A DNA stretch of 64,000 bases, taken from contig NZ_QUSW01000001.1 of assembly GCF_003852895.1 (NCBI RefSeq), forward strand, positions 1,116,001 through 1,180,000. The letters are read 5' to 3'. Under the pieces are notes generated by a model. The model was given only the letters and a program-made list of their open reading frames with translations. It was not told the DNA's origin and searched no databases. Both the position numbers and the translations under genes were made by a program. How positions within the stretch are numbered: position 1 is the first letter of the stretch; each line of letters opens with the position of its first letter. Source of the stretch: Rhizobacter terrae. GTDB lineage: Bacteria > Pseudomonadota > Gammaproteobacteria > Burkholderiales > Burkholderiaceae_C. Below are positions 27,654 to 35,649 of the stretch, piece after piece.

Positions 27654-28556
27654 ATGCCCATCTCGCTGGACGGCCAACTGGTCGTCGCCATCTCCTCGCG
27701 CGCCCTCTTCGACTTCGAGGAGGAGAACCAGGTCTTCGAGGCCTCGGACGACCGCGCCTACATGCAGCTCCAGCTCGAACGGGTGGACCGCCCCGCCAAG
27801 GCCGGCGTGGCCTTCTCGCTGGTCAACAAGCTGCTGGCCTTCAATGTGGGGGATGCGCCACGGGTGGAGGTGGTCATCCTCTCGCGCAACGACCCGGTGT
27901 CGGGCATGCGCGTGTTCCGATCGGCCAGGCACTACGGCCTGCCCATCCAGCGCGGCGTGTTCACGCGCGGGCAGTCGCCGTGGCGCTACCTGCGGCCCTT
28001 GAGCGCGAACCTCTTCCTGTCCACCAACGAGCCCGACGTGCGCTCAGCGCTGGAAGCGGGCGTGCCGGCGGCGCGGGTGTACCCGCAGTCGGCGCGGGCC
28101 TCCGATGCACATCCGAACGAGGTGCGCATCGCCTTCGACGGCGACGCGGTGCTCTTCTCCGACGAAGCCGAGCAGGTGTTCCAGCGCGACGGGCTGGATG
28201 CTTTCCAGAGCCACGAATCGAGCCAGGCGCAGACACCGCTGGCCGCCGGCCCCTTCAAGCCGCTGCTGGAGGCGCTGCACCGCCTGCAGCGCAACCCCAG
28301 CGGCGACATGCGCATTCGCACTGCGCTGGTCACGGCCCGCAGCGCACCGGCGCATGAGCGGGCCATCCGCACGCTGATGAACTGGCGCATCGACGTGGAC
28401 GAGGCGATGTTCCTCGGCGGCCTGCCCAAGGGCGAGTTCCTGCGCGAGTTCGAACCGGACTTCTTCTTCGACGACCAGACGGGGCACATCGAGAATGCAT
28501 TGGCCCATGTGCCGGCAGGGCACGTGGCGTCGGGCGTGAGGAACGTCGTTTCCTGA
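27654..28556 (+). CDS. Cytosolic 5'-nucleotidase (NT5C1 family)
   Basis: 300 residues with no signal peptide. It matches the bacterial members of the cytosolic IA 5'-nucleotidase family: VVAISSRALFDFEEENQVF at the N-terminus, VEVVILSRNDPVSGMRVF, the HAD-type motif VRIAFDGDAVLFSDEAE at about 155-171 (DGDAV nucleophile region) and DFFFDDQTGHIENA near the end. It would dephosphorylate nucleoside monophosphates. It is divergent from the binding-protein/Crp operon, and the Crp-type palindrome lies in the shared 184-base gap, so it could also be affected. TATCAT at 27641 is a possible -10 but has no good -35. Confidence 0.82.
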   Translation: MPISLDGQLVVAISSRALFDFEEENQVFEASDDRAYMQLQLERVDRPAKAGVAFSLVNKLLAFNVGDAPRVEVVILSRNDPVSGMRVFRSARHYGLPIQRGVFTRGQSPWRYLRPLSANLFLSTNEPDVRSALEAGVPAARVYPQSARASDAHPNEVRIAFDGDAVLFSDEAEQVFQRDGLDAFQSHESSQAQTPLAAGPFKPLLEALHRLQRNPSGDMRIRTALVTARSAPAHERAIRTLMNWRIDVDEAMFLGGLPKGEFLREFEPDFFFDDQTGHIENALAHVPAGHVASGVRNVVS

Positions 28557-28636
28557 TGCTGTCGATCACTGTGTAGTCAAGGGCTTCGCCGCCTGGACCT
28601 GAGGCACAGCTTCGGTTGAAATGAGCAGTCAGCGGC

Positions 28637-29341
28637 TCAAGGGGAGGTTGCCGGCATAGGAGGCCCCACCGTCGCACCAGCAGCTTTGGCCAGCCACTCC
28701 GCAGGGGTGAGGACATAGTCACTCCAAGGGCCTTGCTTTAGCACTAGCTTTGCTTGCTGGAGGCCACCTTGCCGAAAAGCAGCACGAACGTCCTCGACAC
28801 TTCCGCTCATCGCTACCTCCTGTTCCTGCGAAGGATTCAGCCGCATCGGACTGAATGCACGTGGCATCAGCTCGAGCAGACCACGAATCTCGCTGGCCCA
28901 TCGGGCTTGTTGCACCAGCGTGTCCGGGACCCGTCTGTCACCGCAAGCAGCCAGTGCCAGTTCCATGACATGAGCGCCGTGCGAAAGCGTCGGCCTGCGC
29001 TCTTCAAGGTGGTCGACAAATGAACTTCTGGGGGCCAGCAACGCCAGCCATGCACCCCAATTCGCTTCGCGCCAGGAATAAGAAAAAAGCAGGTCCTGCA
29101 GCAACGGTTCATCCAGCGAGCACGACGCTCTGCGACACAGGTAGAACCATTCAAGCGGCTCGCATTGCACAGTCGGGTAGTGCTGCAAGAACTTCGCATA
29201 GTCTCTGCCTGCCATGCACATGGACTTGAGCACGCCCGCAAGTCCGCCATTGGAAAGTCGCAGGTAGAACAGCCCCTCCATCTTGAAAAGAAGGCGCAGG
29301 CTGTCTTCGCTGTAGTAGTGGGGGCGTCGGACCATCGCCAT
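28637..29341 (-). CDS. Protein of unknown function
   Basis: 234 residues; I recognise no family. It is rich in Leu and aromatic residues with several Cys (for example WFYLCRRASCSLDEPLLQDLLFSYSWREANWG) and no signal peptide or membrane segment. The C-terminal third looks helical with a small conserved-looking SVEDVRAAFRQGG. The ribosome-binding site is weak; ATG 29335 is an alternative start. Three sampled 60-base lines give 55-63% GC, lower than the neighbours, which could mean recent acquisition. It lies 15 bases downstream of the SnoaL-like gene on the same strand and might be its distal operon partner. Confidence 0.6.
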   Translation of the reverse strand: MAMVRRPHYYSEDSLRLLFKMEGLFYLRLSNGGLAGVLKSMCMAGRDYAKFLQHYPTVQCEPLEWFYLCRRASCSLDEPLLQDLLFSYSWREANWGAWLALLAPRSSFVDHLEERRPTLSHGAHVMELALAACGDRRVPDTLVQQARWASEIRGLLELMPRAFSPMRLNPSQEQEVAMSGSVEDVRAAFRQGGLQQAKLVLKQGPWSDYVLTPAEWLAKAAGATVGPPMPATSP

Positions 29342-29356
29342 TGCGCACTCGCAATG

Positions 29357-29746
29357 TCACTTCCCAGCCTGCAGCATCGCACCCATGCGCTGGTGGATGA
29401 GGTTGATCGCCTTCAACGGCCGGATCATCACCTTGAAGTCCACGATGCGACCGGCCTCGTTCCACTTGATGATGTCCACGCCGTTGACGAGGATGCCGTC
29501 GATCTCCGTCTCGAACTCCAGCATCGCATCGGTGCTGCCGATGATCTCGCGCACGTAGCGGAAGCTCGGGTTGAAGAACACCTGGAGCGCCGCGCCCAGG
29601 TACATCGCAGTGATCTTCTTGCCGCGCTGCGGGCTGTGCACGACCGGCGAGTGCATCACGGCCTCGTCGTCGAGCAGGGTGTCCAGGCCTGCAGCGTCCT
29701 GCGTCTTCACGAGCCGATGCCAGGCCGCGATGGGGTGTTCAGCCAT
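29357..29746 (-). CDS. SnoaL-like / NTF2-fold protein
   Basis: 129 residues from ATG 29746, with GGAG nine bases upstream; the open frame extends 30 codons further without similarity. Family features are the early AAWHRLVKTQDAAGLDTLLDDEAVMHSP and the later VDIIKWNEAGRIVDFKVMIRP, typical of the SnoaL-like cone fold used by small polyketide cyclases, isomerases and many uncharacterised proteins. Substrate unknown. It lies 86 bases after the Crp/Fnr gene on the same strand, possibly in one transcript. Confidence 0.8.
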   Translation of the reverse strand: MAEHPIAAWHRLVKTQDAAGLDTLLDDEAVMHSPVVHSPQRGKKITAMYLGAALQVFFNPSFRYVREIIGSTDAMLEFETEIDGILVNGVDIIKWNEAGRIVDFKVMIRPLKAINLIHQRMGAMLQAGK

Positions 29747-29832
29747 TGGGAAACTCCGTGTCGGATGGGTGGCGCGAGTCTGCCACCGTTGGCCGGGGCC
29801 GGTGATGCCATGCATCAGTCGCCTCGTTCGAC

Positions 29833-30591
29833 TCACCGGTCACGTTCGTTGAAGCCCGGCATGGATGACTCCCCCACCGGCACCGCGTTGCGCAGGCCGT
29901 CCAGGTCCAGCACCCGCACCCCACCATACTCGATGCGTATCAGCCCCCGGTCCTGCAACACGTTCAGCGCCTCGTTCACCCGCTGCCGCGACAAGCCGAC
30001 CACATAGCCCAGCTCCTGCTGCGTGATGCGCAGCAACTGCCCCACGCCGGGGTACAGGATGGGATGGAACATCGCCGCCAATCCTCGCGCCACGCGTGAA
30101 TCGGTGTCGTTGAGGCGGTCGATCTCCACCGCCGCGATGAACTGCCCGAGCCGCTCGTTCAACTGCCGCAGCACGAAGCGGTTGAACGCGAGGCTCGTGT
30201 CCAGCAGTTCGTGGAAGGTGTCGATGGGCAACCCCGCCACCGTGCTCTTGCGCAGGGCCTGGATGTTGTAGCGATAAGGCTCGCGCTTGAGCAGCGTGCC
30301 TTCGCCGAACCACGCGCCCGGCGGCACGCCGGTGAAAGTGATGGGCGGCGTGTTCGCGTTGTCGTTGCTCATCTTGAGCAAGCCGTCGATCACGCCGAAC
30401 CAGTAGGTGGGCGGCTTGCCGATGCGGCACAGGGTGTCGCCCGCCTGTGCCGTCGCGGCGCGCAGGTGCGAGGCCGCGTGCTCCTGCTCCGCGCGGCTGA
30501 GCGACTTCATCCAGGGAATGTTCTCGAGCTCGGCTTCTGTGAGTGGCCGGGCTCGTTGCCACAGGGGCACGGAGATCTGCGCAGTGTTCAT
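29833..30591 (-). CDS. Crp/Fnr family transcriptional regulator (paralog 2)
   Basis: 252 residues. The sensor barrel contains GAWFGEGTLLKREPYRYNIQ (92-111) without the cAMP-binding Arg-Ser pair, and there is no N-terminal cysteine cluster. The dimer helix is about 135-165. The helix-turn-helix has VVGLSRQRVNEALNVLQ, with SRQRVN at 201-206, identical to paralog 1 in the DNA-reading positions. It is divergent from the ligase/Liv operon across a 140-base gap holding one Crp-type palindrome. Strongly suggested to regulate that operon and perhaps itself. The ligand may be an organic acid or its CoA ester, by analogy with HbaR/AadR-type regulators of aromatic-acid pathways. Confidence 0.9.
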   Translation of the reverse strand: MNTAQISVPLWQRARPLTEAELENIPWMKSLSRAEQEHAASHLRAATAQAGDTLCRIGKPPTYWFGVIDGLLKMSNDNANTPPITFTGVPPGAWFGEGTLLKREPYRYNIQALRKSTVAGLPIDTFHELLDTSLAFNRFVLRQLNERLGQFIAAVEIDRLNDTDSRVARGLAAMFHPILYPGVGQLLRITQQELGYVVGLSRQRVNEALNVLQDRGLIRIEYGGVRVLDLDGLRNAVPVGESSMPGFNERDR

Positions 30592-30629
30592 GGCACCTCG
30601 GGAAAGTCCTGAGGGGGCGGACCCGGGGA

Positions 30630-30673
30630 TTGTCGTCGCACCGACAACATGGCGTCAAACTTCTCCGTAGCAT
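30630..30673 (+). promoter_or_regulatory. Class II Crp-type promoter of the ligase/Liv operon
   Basis: The palindromic TTGTCG-N6-CGACAA (30630-30647) is followed after exactly 20 bases by the -10 TAGCAT (30668-30673). The predicted start is near 30680, with the operator centre at -41.5 and a 52-base leader to the GTG. The site also lies 39 bases from the divergent crp start, so autorepression is possible. Confidence 0.7.
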
Positions 30674-30731
30674 CAGACCCCAATGTGACGGCCTGCACGA
30701 TGTGTCCCTGCCAGGCCGCAAGGAGACTCCG

Positions 30732-32678
30732 GTGACGACAAGCTTTCCCAAGCTCCTGCTCGACCACGCGGCGAAGCGTCCCGACGACGCAGCGCTGCGT
30801 GAAAAGGAATACGGCATCTGGCAGACGACGACCTGGGCTGAACTGGCGCGCCTGGTGCGCGCACTGGCGGCCGGCTTCCACGCCGCCGGCGTGACGCGCG
30901 GACAGCACGTGGTAGTGATCGGCGAGAACCGTCCGCGCCTGTCGGCGTCGATGATCGCGGCGCAGGCACTGGGTGCCATCCCCGTGCCGCTGTACCAGGA
31001 CGCCGTGAGCAACGAGTTCGTCTTTCCCATCAACAACGCGGAGATCGCCTTCGCCGTGGTGGAAGACCAGGAGCAGGTCGACAAGCTGCTGGAGATCCGC
31101 GAGCAGTGCCCGCAGCTCGCGCGCATCTGGTATGACGATCCGCGCGGCCTGCGCAACTACCGCGAGCGCGGCCTGGAAGCGCTGGATGTGCTCGTGTCCG
31201 ACGGCGCACAGCTCGACGCCAAGGCACCGGGCCGCTTCGAACAATGGGTGAACGACATCCAGCCGCATGACGTGGCCGCGATGTTCTTCACCTCCGGCAC
31301 CACCGGCCATCCGAAGGGCGTCGTGCACACGCACTTCACGCTCATCGACCGCGCGCAGGCCGGCGCCAGCTTCGACAGGCTCACCAGCCAGGAAGAAGTG
31401 CTGGCCTACCTGCCGCCCGCGTGGATCGGCCAGAACATCTTCTCCTTCTCGCAGTGGCTGGCCTGCGGCTACGTGGTCAACTGCCCCGAGTCCGCCGAAA
31501 CGGTGAGCATCGACCTGCGCGAGATCGGCCCCACCTACTACTTCGCGCCGCCGCGCGTCTTCGAGGCACTGCTCACCTCGGTGATGATCCGCATGGAAGA
31601 CGCGGGCGCGCCCAAGCGCTGGCTGTTCAAGCGCTTCATGGACCTGGCCCGCCGCGTTGGCCCCGCGCGCATGGACCGCAAGCCGCTGTCCTTCGCCGAC
31701 CGCATGCTCTACGCGCTGGGCGACGTGCTCATCTACGGCCCCTTGCGCAACACGCTGGGCTTCAGCCGCGTGCGCGTGGCCTACACCGCGGGCGAGGCGA
31801 TCGGGCCGGACCTGTTCGTGTTCTACCGCGCCATCGGCATCAACCTGAAGCAGCTCTACGGCTCCACCGAGACCGCGGTGTTCGTCTGCCTGCAGCCGGA
31901 CAACGAGGCCAAGTCCGACACCGTGGGCGTGCCCATCGCCGGCGTCGAGCTGAAGGTGCTGGACAGCGGCGAGATCCTCGTGCGCTCGCCGGGCCTGCTC
32001 AAGGGCTACTACAAGAACGACGAAGCCACCGCCGAGGTGCTCACGGCCGACGGCTGGTACCGCACGGGCGATGCCGGCTTCCTCGACCACGGCGGCCACC
32101 TGAAGATCATCGACCGTGCGAAGGACGTGGGACGCATCATGGGCGGCGCCAACGACGGCGCCATGTTCGCGCCCAAGTACGTGGAGAACAAGCTCAAGTT
32201 CTTCCCGTTCATCAAGGAGGCCGTGGCCTTCGGCGACAAGCGCGAGAAGGTCTGCGCCTTCGTGAACATCGACTTCGAGGCGGTGGGCAACTGGGCCGAG
32301 CGCCGCAACCTGCCGTATGCCGGCTACACCGACCTGGCGGCCAAGCCGGAGGTGATCGAGCTGGTGCGCGAATGCGTGGAGAAGGTCAACGCCGACCTCT
32401 CGCAGGACGAGCGCCTGGCGGGCAGCCAGATCAGCCGCTTCCTCGTGCTGCACAAGGAGCTGGACGCCGACGACGGCGAGCTCACGCGCACGCGCAAGGT
32501 CCGCCGCGGCGCCATCGCCGAGAAATACGGCGTGCTGGTGGATGCGCTGTACGCCGGCCGCGATTCGCAATACATCGAGACGCAGGTGAAGTTCGAGGAC
32601 GGCCGCACGGGTGTGGTCAGCGCCGAGCTTCGCATCGTCGATGCCAAGACATTCCATTCCGTCCGGAGCGCCGCATGA
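30732..32678 (+). CDS. AMP-forming acyl-CoA synthetase (long-chain FAA1/FadD-like branch)
   Basis: 648 residues from the GTG at 30732, with AAGGAG ten bases upstream; upstream in-frame codons cross the promoter and are discarded. ANL-superfamily motifs are the phosphate loop MFFTSGTTGHPKGVVHTH (about 180-197), the YGSTE motif, GWYRTGDAG and a C-terminal LTRTRKVRRGAIAEKYG carrying the catalytic lysine region. It activates a carboxylic acid to its CoA thioester via an acyl-adenylate. As first gene of a Liv-type transporter operon it should act on the imported acid. Length fits the long-chain/aromatic branch; substrate unknown. Confidence 0.92.
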   Translation: MTTSFPKLLLDHAAKRPDDAALREKEYGIWQTTTWAELARLVRALAAGFHAAGVTRGQHVVVIGENRPRLSASMIAAQALGAIPVPLYQDAVSNEFVFPINNAEIAFAVVEDQEQVDKLLEIREQCPQLARIWYDDPRGLRNYRERGLEALDVLVSDGAQLDAKAPGRFEQWVNDIQPHDVAAMFFTSGTTGHPKGVVHTHFTLIDRAQAGASFDRLTSQEEVLAYLPPAWIGQNIFSFSQWLACGYVVNCPESAETVSIDLREIGPTYYFAPPRVFEALLTSVMIRMEDAGAPKRWLFKRFMDLARRVGPARMDRKPLSFADRMLYALGDVLIYGPLRNTLGFSRVRVAYTAGEAIGPDLFVFYRAIGINLKQLYGSTETAVFVCLQPDNEAKSDTVGVPIAGVELKVLDSGEILVRSPGLLKGYYKNDEATAEVLTADGWYRTGDAGFLDHGGHLKIIDRAKDVGRIMGGANDGAMFAPKYVENKLKFFPFIKEAVAFGDKREKVCAFVNIDFEAVGNWAERRNLPYAGYTDLAAKPEVIELVRECVEKVNADLSQDERLAGSQISRFLVLHKELDADDGELTRTRKVRRGAIAEKYGVLVDALYAGRDSQYIETQVKFEDGRTGVVSAELRIVDAKTFHSVRSAA

Positions 32679-33559
32679 CCGCCCTCGCCGCAGCCGCCAT
32701 GAAGCCCGAGCCGGCCATGGCCATCGACGCGCAAGACACCGCATCCAACGACGCGCAAGCCCACGACACGCCCGTCGCGCAGCGCCGCATCGGCGACGTC
32801 GTGCTGGACGTCCAGAACATCAGCCTGTCGTTTGGCGGCGTGAAGGCGCTCACCGACATCAGCTTCAATGTGCGCGAGCACGAGATCCGCGCCATCATCG
32901 GCCCCAACGGCGCGGGCAAGAGCTCCATGCTCAATTGCATCAACGGCGTGTACCGGCCGCAGCAAGGCGCCATCACCTTCCGCGGCAAGACCTTCAGGCA
33001 CATGAACTCGCGCCAGGTGGCCGAGATGGGCGTGGCACGCACCTTCCAGAACCTCGCGCTCTTCAAGGGCATGAGCGTGCTGGACAACATCATGACCGGC
33101 CGCAACCTGCGCATGAAGAGCAACCTCCTGCTGCAGGCGCTGCGCATCGGGCCGGCCGAAAAGGAAGAGATCCGCAACCGCGAGTTCGTGGAGCGCATCA
33201 TCGACTTCCTGGAGATCCAGGCGCACCGCAAGACGCCGGTGGGTCGCCTGCCCTACGGCTTGCAGAAGCGCGTGGACCTGGGACGTGCGCTGGCGATGGA
33301 GCCCAAGGTGCTGCTGCTGGACGAGCCCATGGCCGGCATGAACGTCGAAGAGAAGCAGGACATGTGCCGCTTCATCCTCGACGTGAACGACGAGTTCGGC
33401 ACGACCATCGTGCTGATCGAGCACGACATGGGCGTGGTGATGGACATCTCGGACCGCGTCGTGGTGCTCGACTACGGAAAGAAGATCGGCGACGGCACGC
33501 CCGACGAGGTGCGCCGCAACCCCGACGTCATCAAGGCCTACCTGGGCACCAGCCACTGA
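32675..33559 (+). CDS. Branched-chain-type ABC transporter ATP-binding protein (LivG type)
   Basis: 294 residues; the ATG overlaps the ligase stop (ATGA). A poorly conserved 40-residue N-terminal extension precedes VLDVQNISLSFGGVKAL. It has Walker A IIGPNGAGKSSMLN, the LivG marker GVARTFQNLALF, a weakened signature region (LPYGLQKRVDLGRAL, with PYG in place of the usual LSGG) and Walker B VLLLDEPMAGMN. It powers the LivH/LivM-type channel. The PYG signature is commonly seen in LivG relatives linked to acyl-CoA ligases, from general recollection. Confidence 0.92.
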   Translation: MTALAAAAMKPEPAMAIDAQDTASNDAQAHDTPVAQRRIGDVVLDVQNISLSFGGVKALTDISFNVREHEIRAIIGPNGAGKSSMLNCINGVYRPQQGAITFRGKTFRHMNSRQVAEMGVARTFQNLALFKGMSVLDNIMTGRNLRMKSNLLLQALRIGPAEKEEIRNREFVERIIDFLEIQAHRKTPVGRLPYGLQKRVDLGRALAMEPKVLLLDEPMAGMNVEEKQDMCRFILDVNDEFGTTIVLIEHDMGVVMDISDRVVVLDYGKKIGDGTPDEVRRNPDVIKAYLGTSH

Positions 33560-33569
33560 CGGAGCACGC

Positions 33570-34499
33570 ATGGGACCGATCCTCGAAACCATCATCGGCG
33601 GCCTCATGACGGGCATGCTGTACTCGCTCGTCGCCCTGGGCTTCGTGCTCATCTTCAAGGCCTCGGGCGTCTTCAACTTCGCGCAGGGCGCGATGGTGCT
33701 GTTCGCCGCGCTCGCCATGGCGCGCTTCTCGGAATGGATCCCGCAGTGGACCGGCATCGAGAGCAAGTTCGTGGCGAACGCACTGGCCTTCGTCGTGGCC
33801 ATGGTGCTGATGATCGTGTGCGCCTGGCTCATCGAGCGCTTCGTGCTGGGCAAGCTCGTGAACCAGGAAGGCGTCACGCTGCTGATGGCGACACTGGGGG
33901 TGTCGTACTTTCTCGACGGCTTCGGCCAGACGCTGTTCGGCTCCAGCATCTACAAGATCGACGTGGGCATGCCCAAGGATCCGATGTTCCTGCTGGAGAG
34001 CACCTTCCAGGGCGGGCTGCTGGTGAACCAGGAAGACCTGGTGGCGGCCGTCATCGCGGCTGCGCTCGTCGCGGCGCTGGCCGCGTTCTTCCAGTACACC
34101 GGCACCGGCCGCGCGCTGCGCGCCGTGGCCGATGACCACCAGGCCGCGCAGTCCATCGGCATCCCGCTGAACCGCATCTGGGTCATCGTGTGGAGCGTGG
34201 CGGGTTTCGTCGCGCTGGTGGCCGGCATCATCTGGGGCAGCAAGCTGGGCGTGCAGTTCTCGCTGTCGGTGCTGGCGCTCAAGGCGCTGCCGCTGGTGAT
34301 CCTGGGCGGCCTCACGTCGGTGCCGGGCGCGATCGTGGGCGGCCTGATCCTCGGCGTCGGCGAGAAGCTCGCCGAGGTGTTCATCGGCCCCATGCTGGGC
34401 GGCGGCATCGAGATCTGGTTCGCCTACGTGCTGGCCCTGTGCTTCCTTCTCGTGCGGCCGCAGGGCCTGTTCGGCGAGAAGATCATCGACCGCGTCTGA
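33570..34499 (+). CDS. Branched-chain-type ABC transporter permease (LivH type)
   Basis: 309 residues. The N-terminus ETIIGGLMTGMLYSLVALGFVLIFKASGVFNFAQGAMVLFA is the canonical LivH opening. Eight or so hydrophobic segments follow, with the coupling region GRALRAVADDHQAAQSIGIPLNRIW between them and the later GGLTSVPGAIVGGLILGVGE. It forms half of the inner-membrane channel with the LivM-type protein. It starts ten bases after the LivG-type gene and 15 bases before the LivM-type gene. Confidence 0.95.
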   Translation: MGPILETIIGGLMTGMLYSLVALGFVLIFKASGVFNFAQGAMVLFAALAMARFSEWIPQWTGIESKFVANALAFVVAMVLMIVCAWLIERFVLGKLVNQEGVTLLMATLGVSYFLDGFGQTLFGSSIYKIDVGMPKDPMFLLESTFQGGLLVNQEDLVAAVIAAALVAALAAFFQYTGTGRALRAVADDHQAAQSIGIPLNRIWVIVWSVAGFVALVAGIIWGSKLGVQFSLSVLALKALPLVILGGLTSVPGAIVGGLILGVGEKLAEVFIGPMLGGGIEIWFAYVLALCFLLVRPQGLFGEKIIDRV

Positions 34500-34514
34500 C
34501 CCGAGGCCCACCCC

Positions 34515-35591
34515 ATGATCTACCGCGAAAACGGCCAGTTCAAGACGAGCTACCGCGCTGACCAGGCGATCTTCCCGATCGCCCAGGACCGCCTCTTCAT
34601 CATCTTGCTGTTGGTGGTGGCCTTCGTCGTCGTGCCGGGCCTGGCCAGCGACTACCTCTTGCGCGCGCTGCTGATTCCCTTCGTCATCATGTCGCTCGCC
34701 GCGCTGGGCGTGAACATCCTCGTGGGGTACTGCGGACAGATCTCGCTGGGCTCGGGCGCCTTCATGGCGGTCGGCGCCTACGGGGCCTACAACTTCTTCA
34801 TGCGCATCCCCGGCCTGCCCCTGGTGCCTGCCATGCTGCTGGGCGGCCTGTGCGCCACCTGCTTCGGCGTGCTGTTCGGATTGCCGAGCCTGCGCGTGAA
34901 GGGCCTGTACCTCGCAGTCGCCACGCTGGCCGCCCAGTTCTTCGCCGACTGGATGTTCCTGCGCATCAAGTGGTTCACGCTGGACACGCCCTCGGGCTCG
35001 GTGTCGGTGTCCAACCTGCAGGTGTTCGGCATGCCCATCGAGAGCGCGCCCGCCAAGTACATCTTCTGCCTGGGCGTGCTCACGGTGATCGCGCTGCTGG
35101 CCAAGAACCTGGTGCGCAGCGCCATCGGCCGCGAGTGGATGGCCATCCGCGACATGGATGTGGCCGCAGCAGTGCTCGGCATCCGCCCCATGTACGCCAA
35201 GCTCACGGCCTTCGCGGTCAGCTCATTCATCATCGGCGTGGCCGGCGCGCTGTGGGCCTTCGTCTACCTCGGCGCGTGGGAGCCTGCGGCCTTCTCGGTG
35301 GACCAGTCCTTCCGGCTGCTGTTCATGGTGATCATCGGCGGACTGGGCTCGATCATGGGCAGCTTTTTCGGGGCGGCCTTCATCGTCATCCTGCCCATCG
35401 CGCTGAACCTGTTCCTGCCGGCGCTGCTCGGCCTGTTCGGCATCAACATCTCCACAGCGGGCATCTCGCATGCGGAGCTGATGATCTTCGGCGCGCTGAT
35501 CGTGTGGTTCCTCATCGTCGAGCCGCACGGCCTGGCCAAGCTGTGGTCCACCGGAAAGCAGAAGCTGCGCCTGTGGCCCTTCCCACATTGA
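34515..35591 (+). CDS. Branched-chain-type ABC transporter permease (LivM type)
   Basis: 358 residues. A hydrophilic N-terminal 25 residues lead to a series of membrane helices. LivM features include LAALGVNILVGYCGQISLGSGAFMAVGAY, GLYLAVATLAAQFFADWMF, the coupling loop IGREWMAIRDMDVAAAVLGI and GGLGSIMGSFFGAAFI near the C-terminus. It pairs with the LivH-type permease. It ends 58 bases before the binding-protein gene. Confidence 0.95.
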   Translation: MIYRENGQFKTSYRADQAIFPIAQDRLFIILLLVVAFVVVPGLASDYLLRALLIPFVIMSLAALGVNILVGYCGQISLGSGAFMAVGAYGAYNFFMRIPGLPLVPAMLLGGLCATCFGVLFGLPSLRVKGLYLAVATLAAQFFADWMFLRIKWFTLDTPSGSVSVSNLQVFGMPIESAPAKYIFCLGVLTVIALLAKNLVRSAIGREWMAIRDMDVAAAVLGIRPMYAKLTAFAVSSFIIGVAGALWAFVYLGAWEPAAFSVDQSFRLLFMVIIGGLGSIMGSFFGAAFIVILPIALNLFLPALLGLFGINISTAGISHAELMIFGALIVWFLIVEPHGLAKLWSTGKQKLRLWPFPH

Positions 35592-35649
35592 GTTGACATC
35601 GGAGCCGGTTTTGTTCACCCGCGGTTTGCACACACAACAGGAGACATTC

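Noticed and set aside
30588-32744. 718-codon minus-strand frame opposite the acyl-CoA ligase
   Set aside because: Antisense shadow; the ligase motifs on the plus strand are intact.
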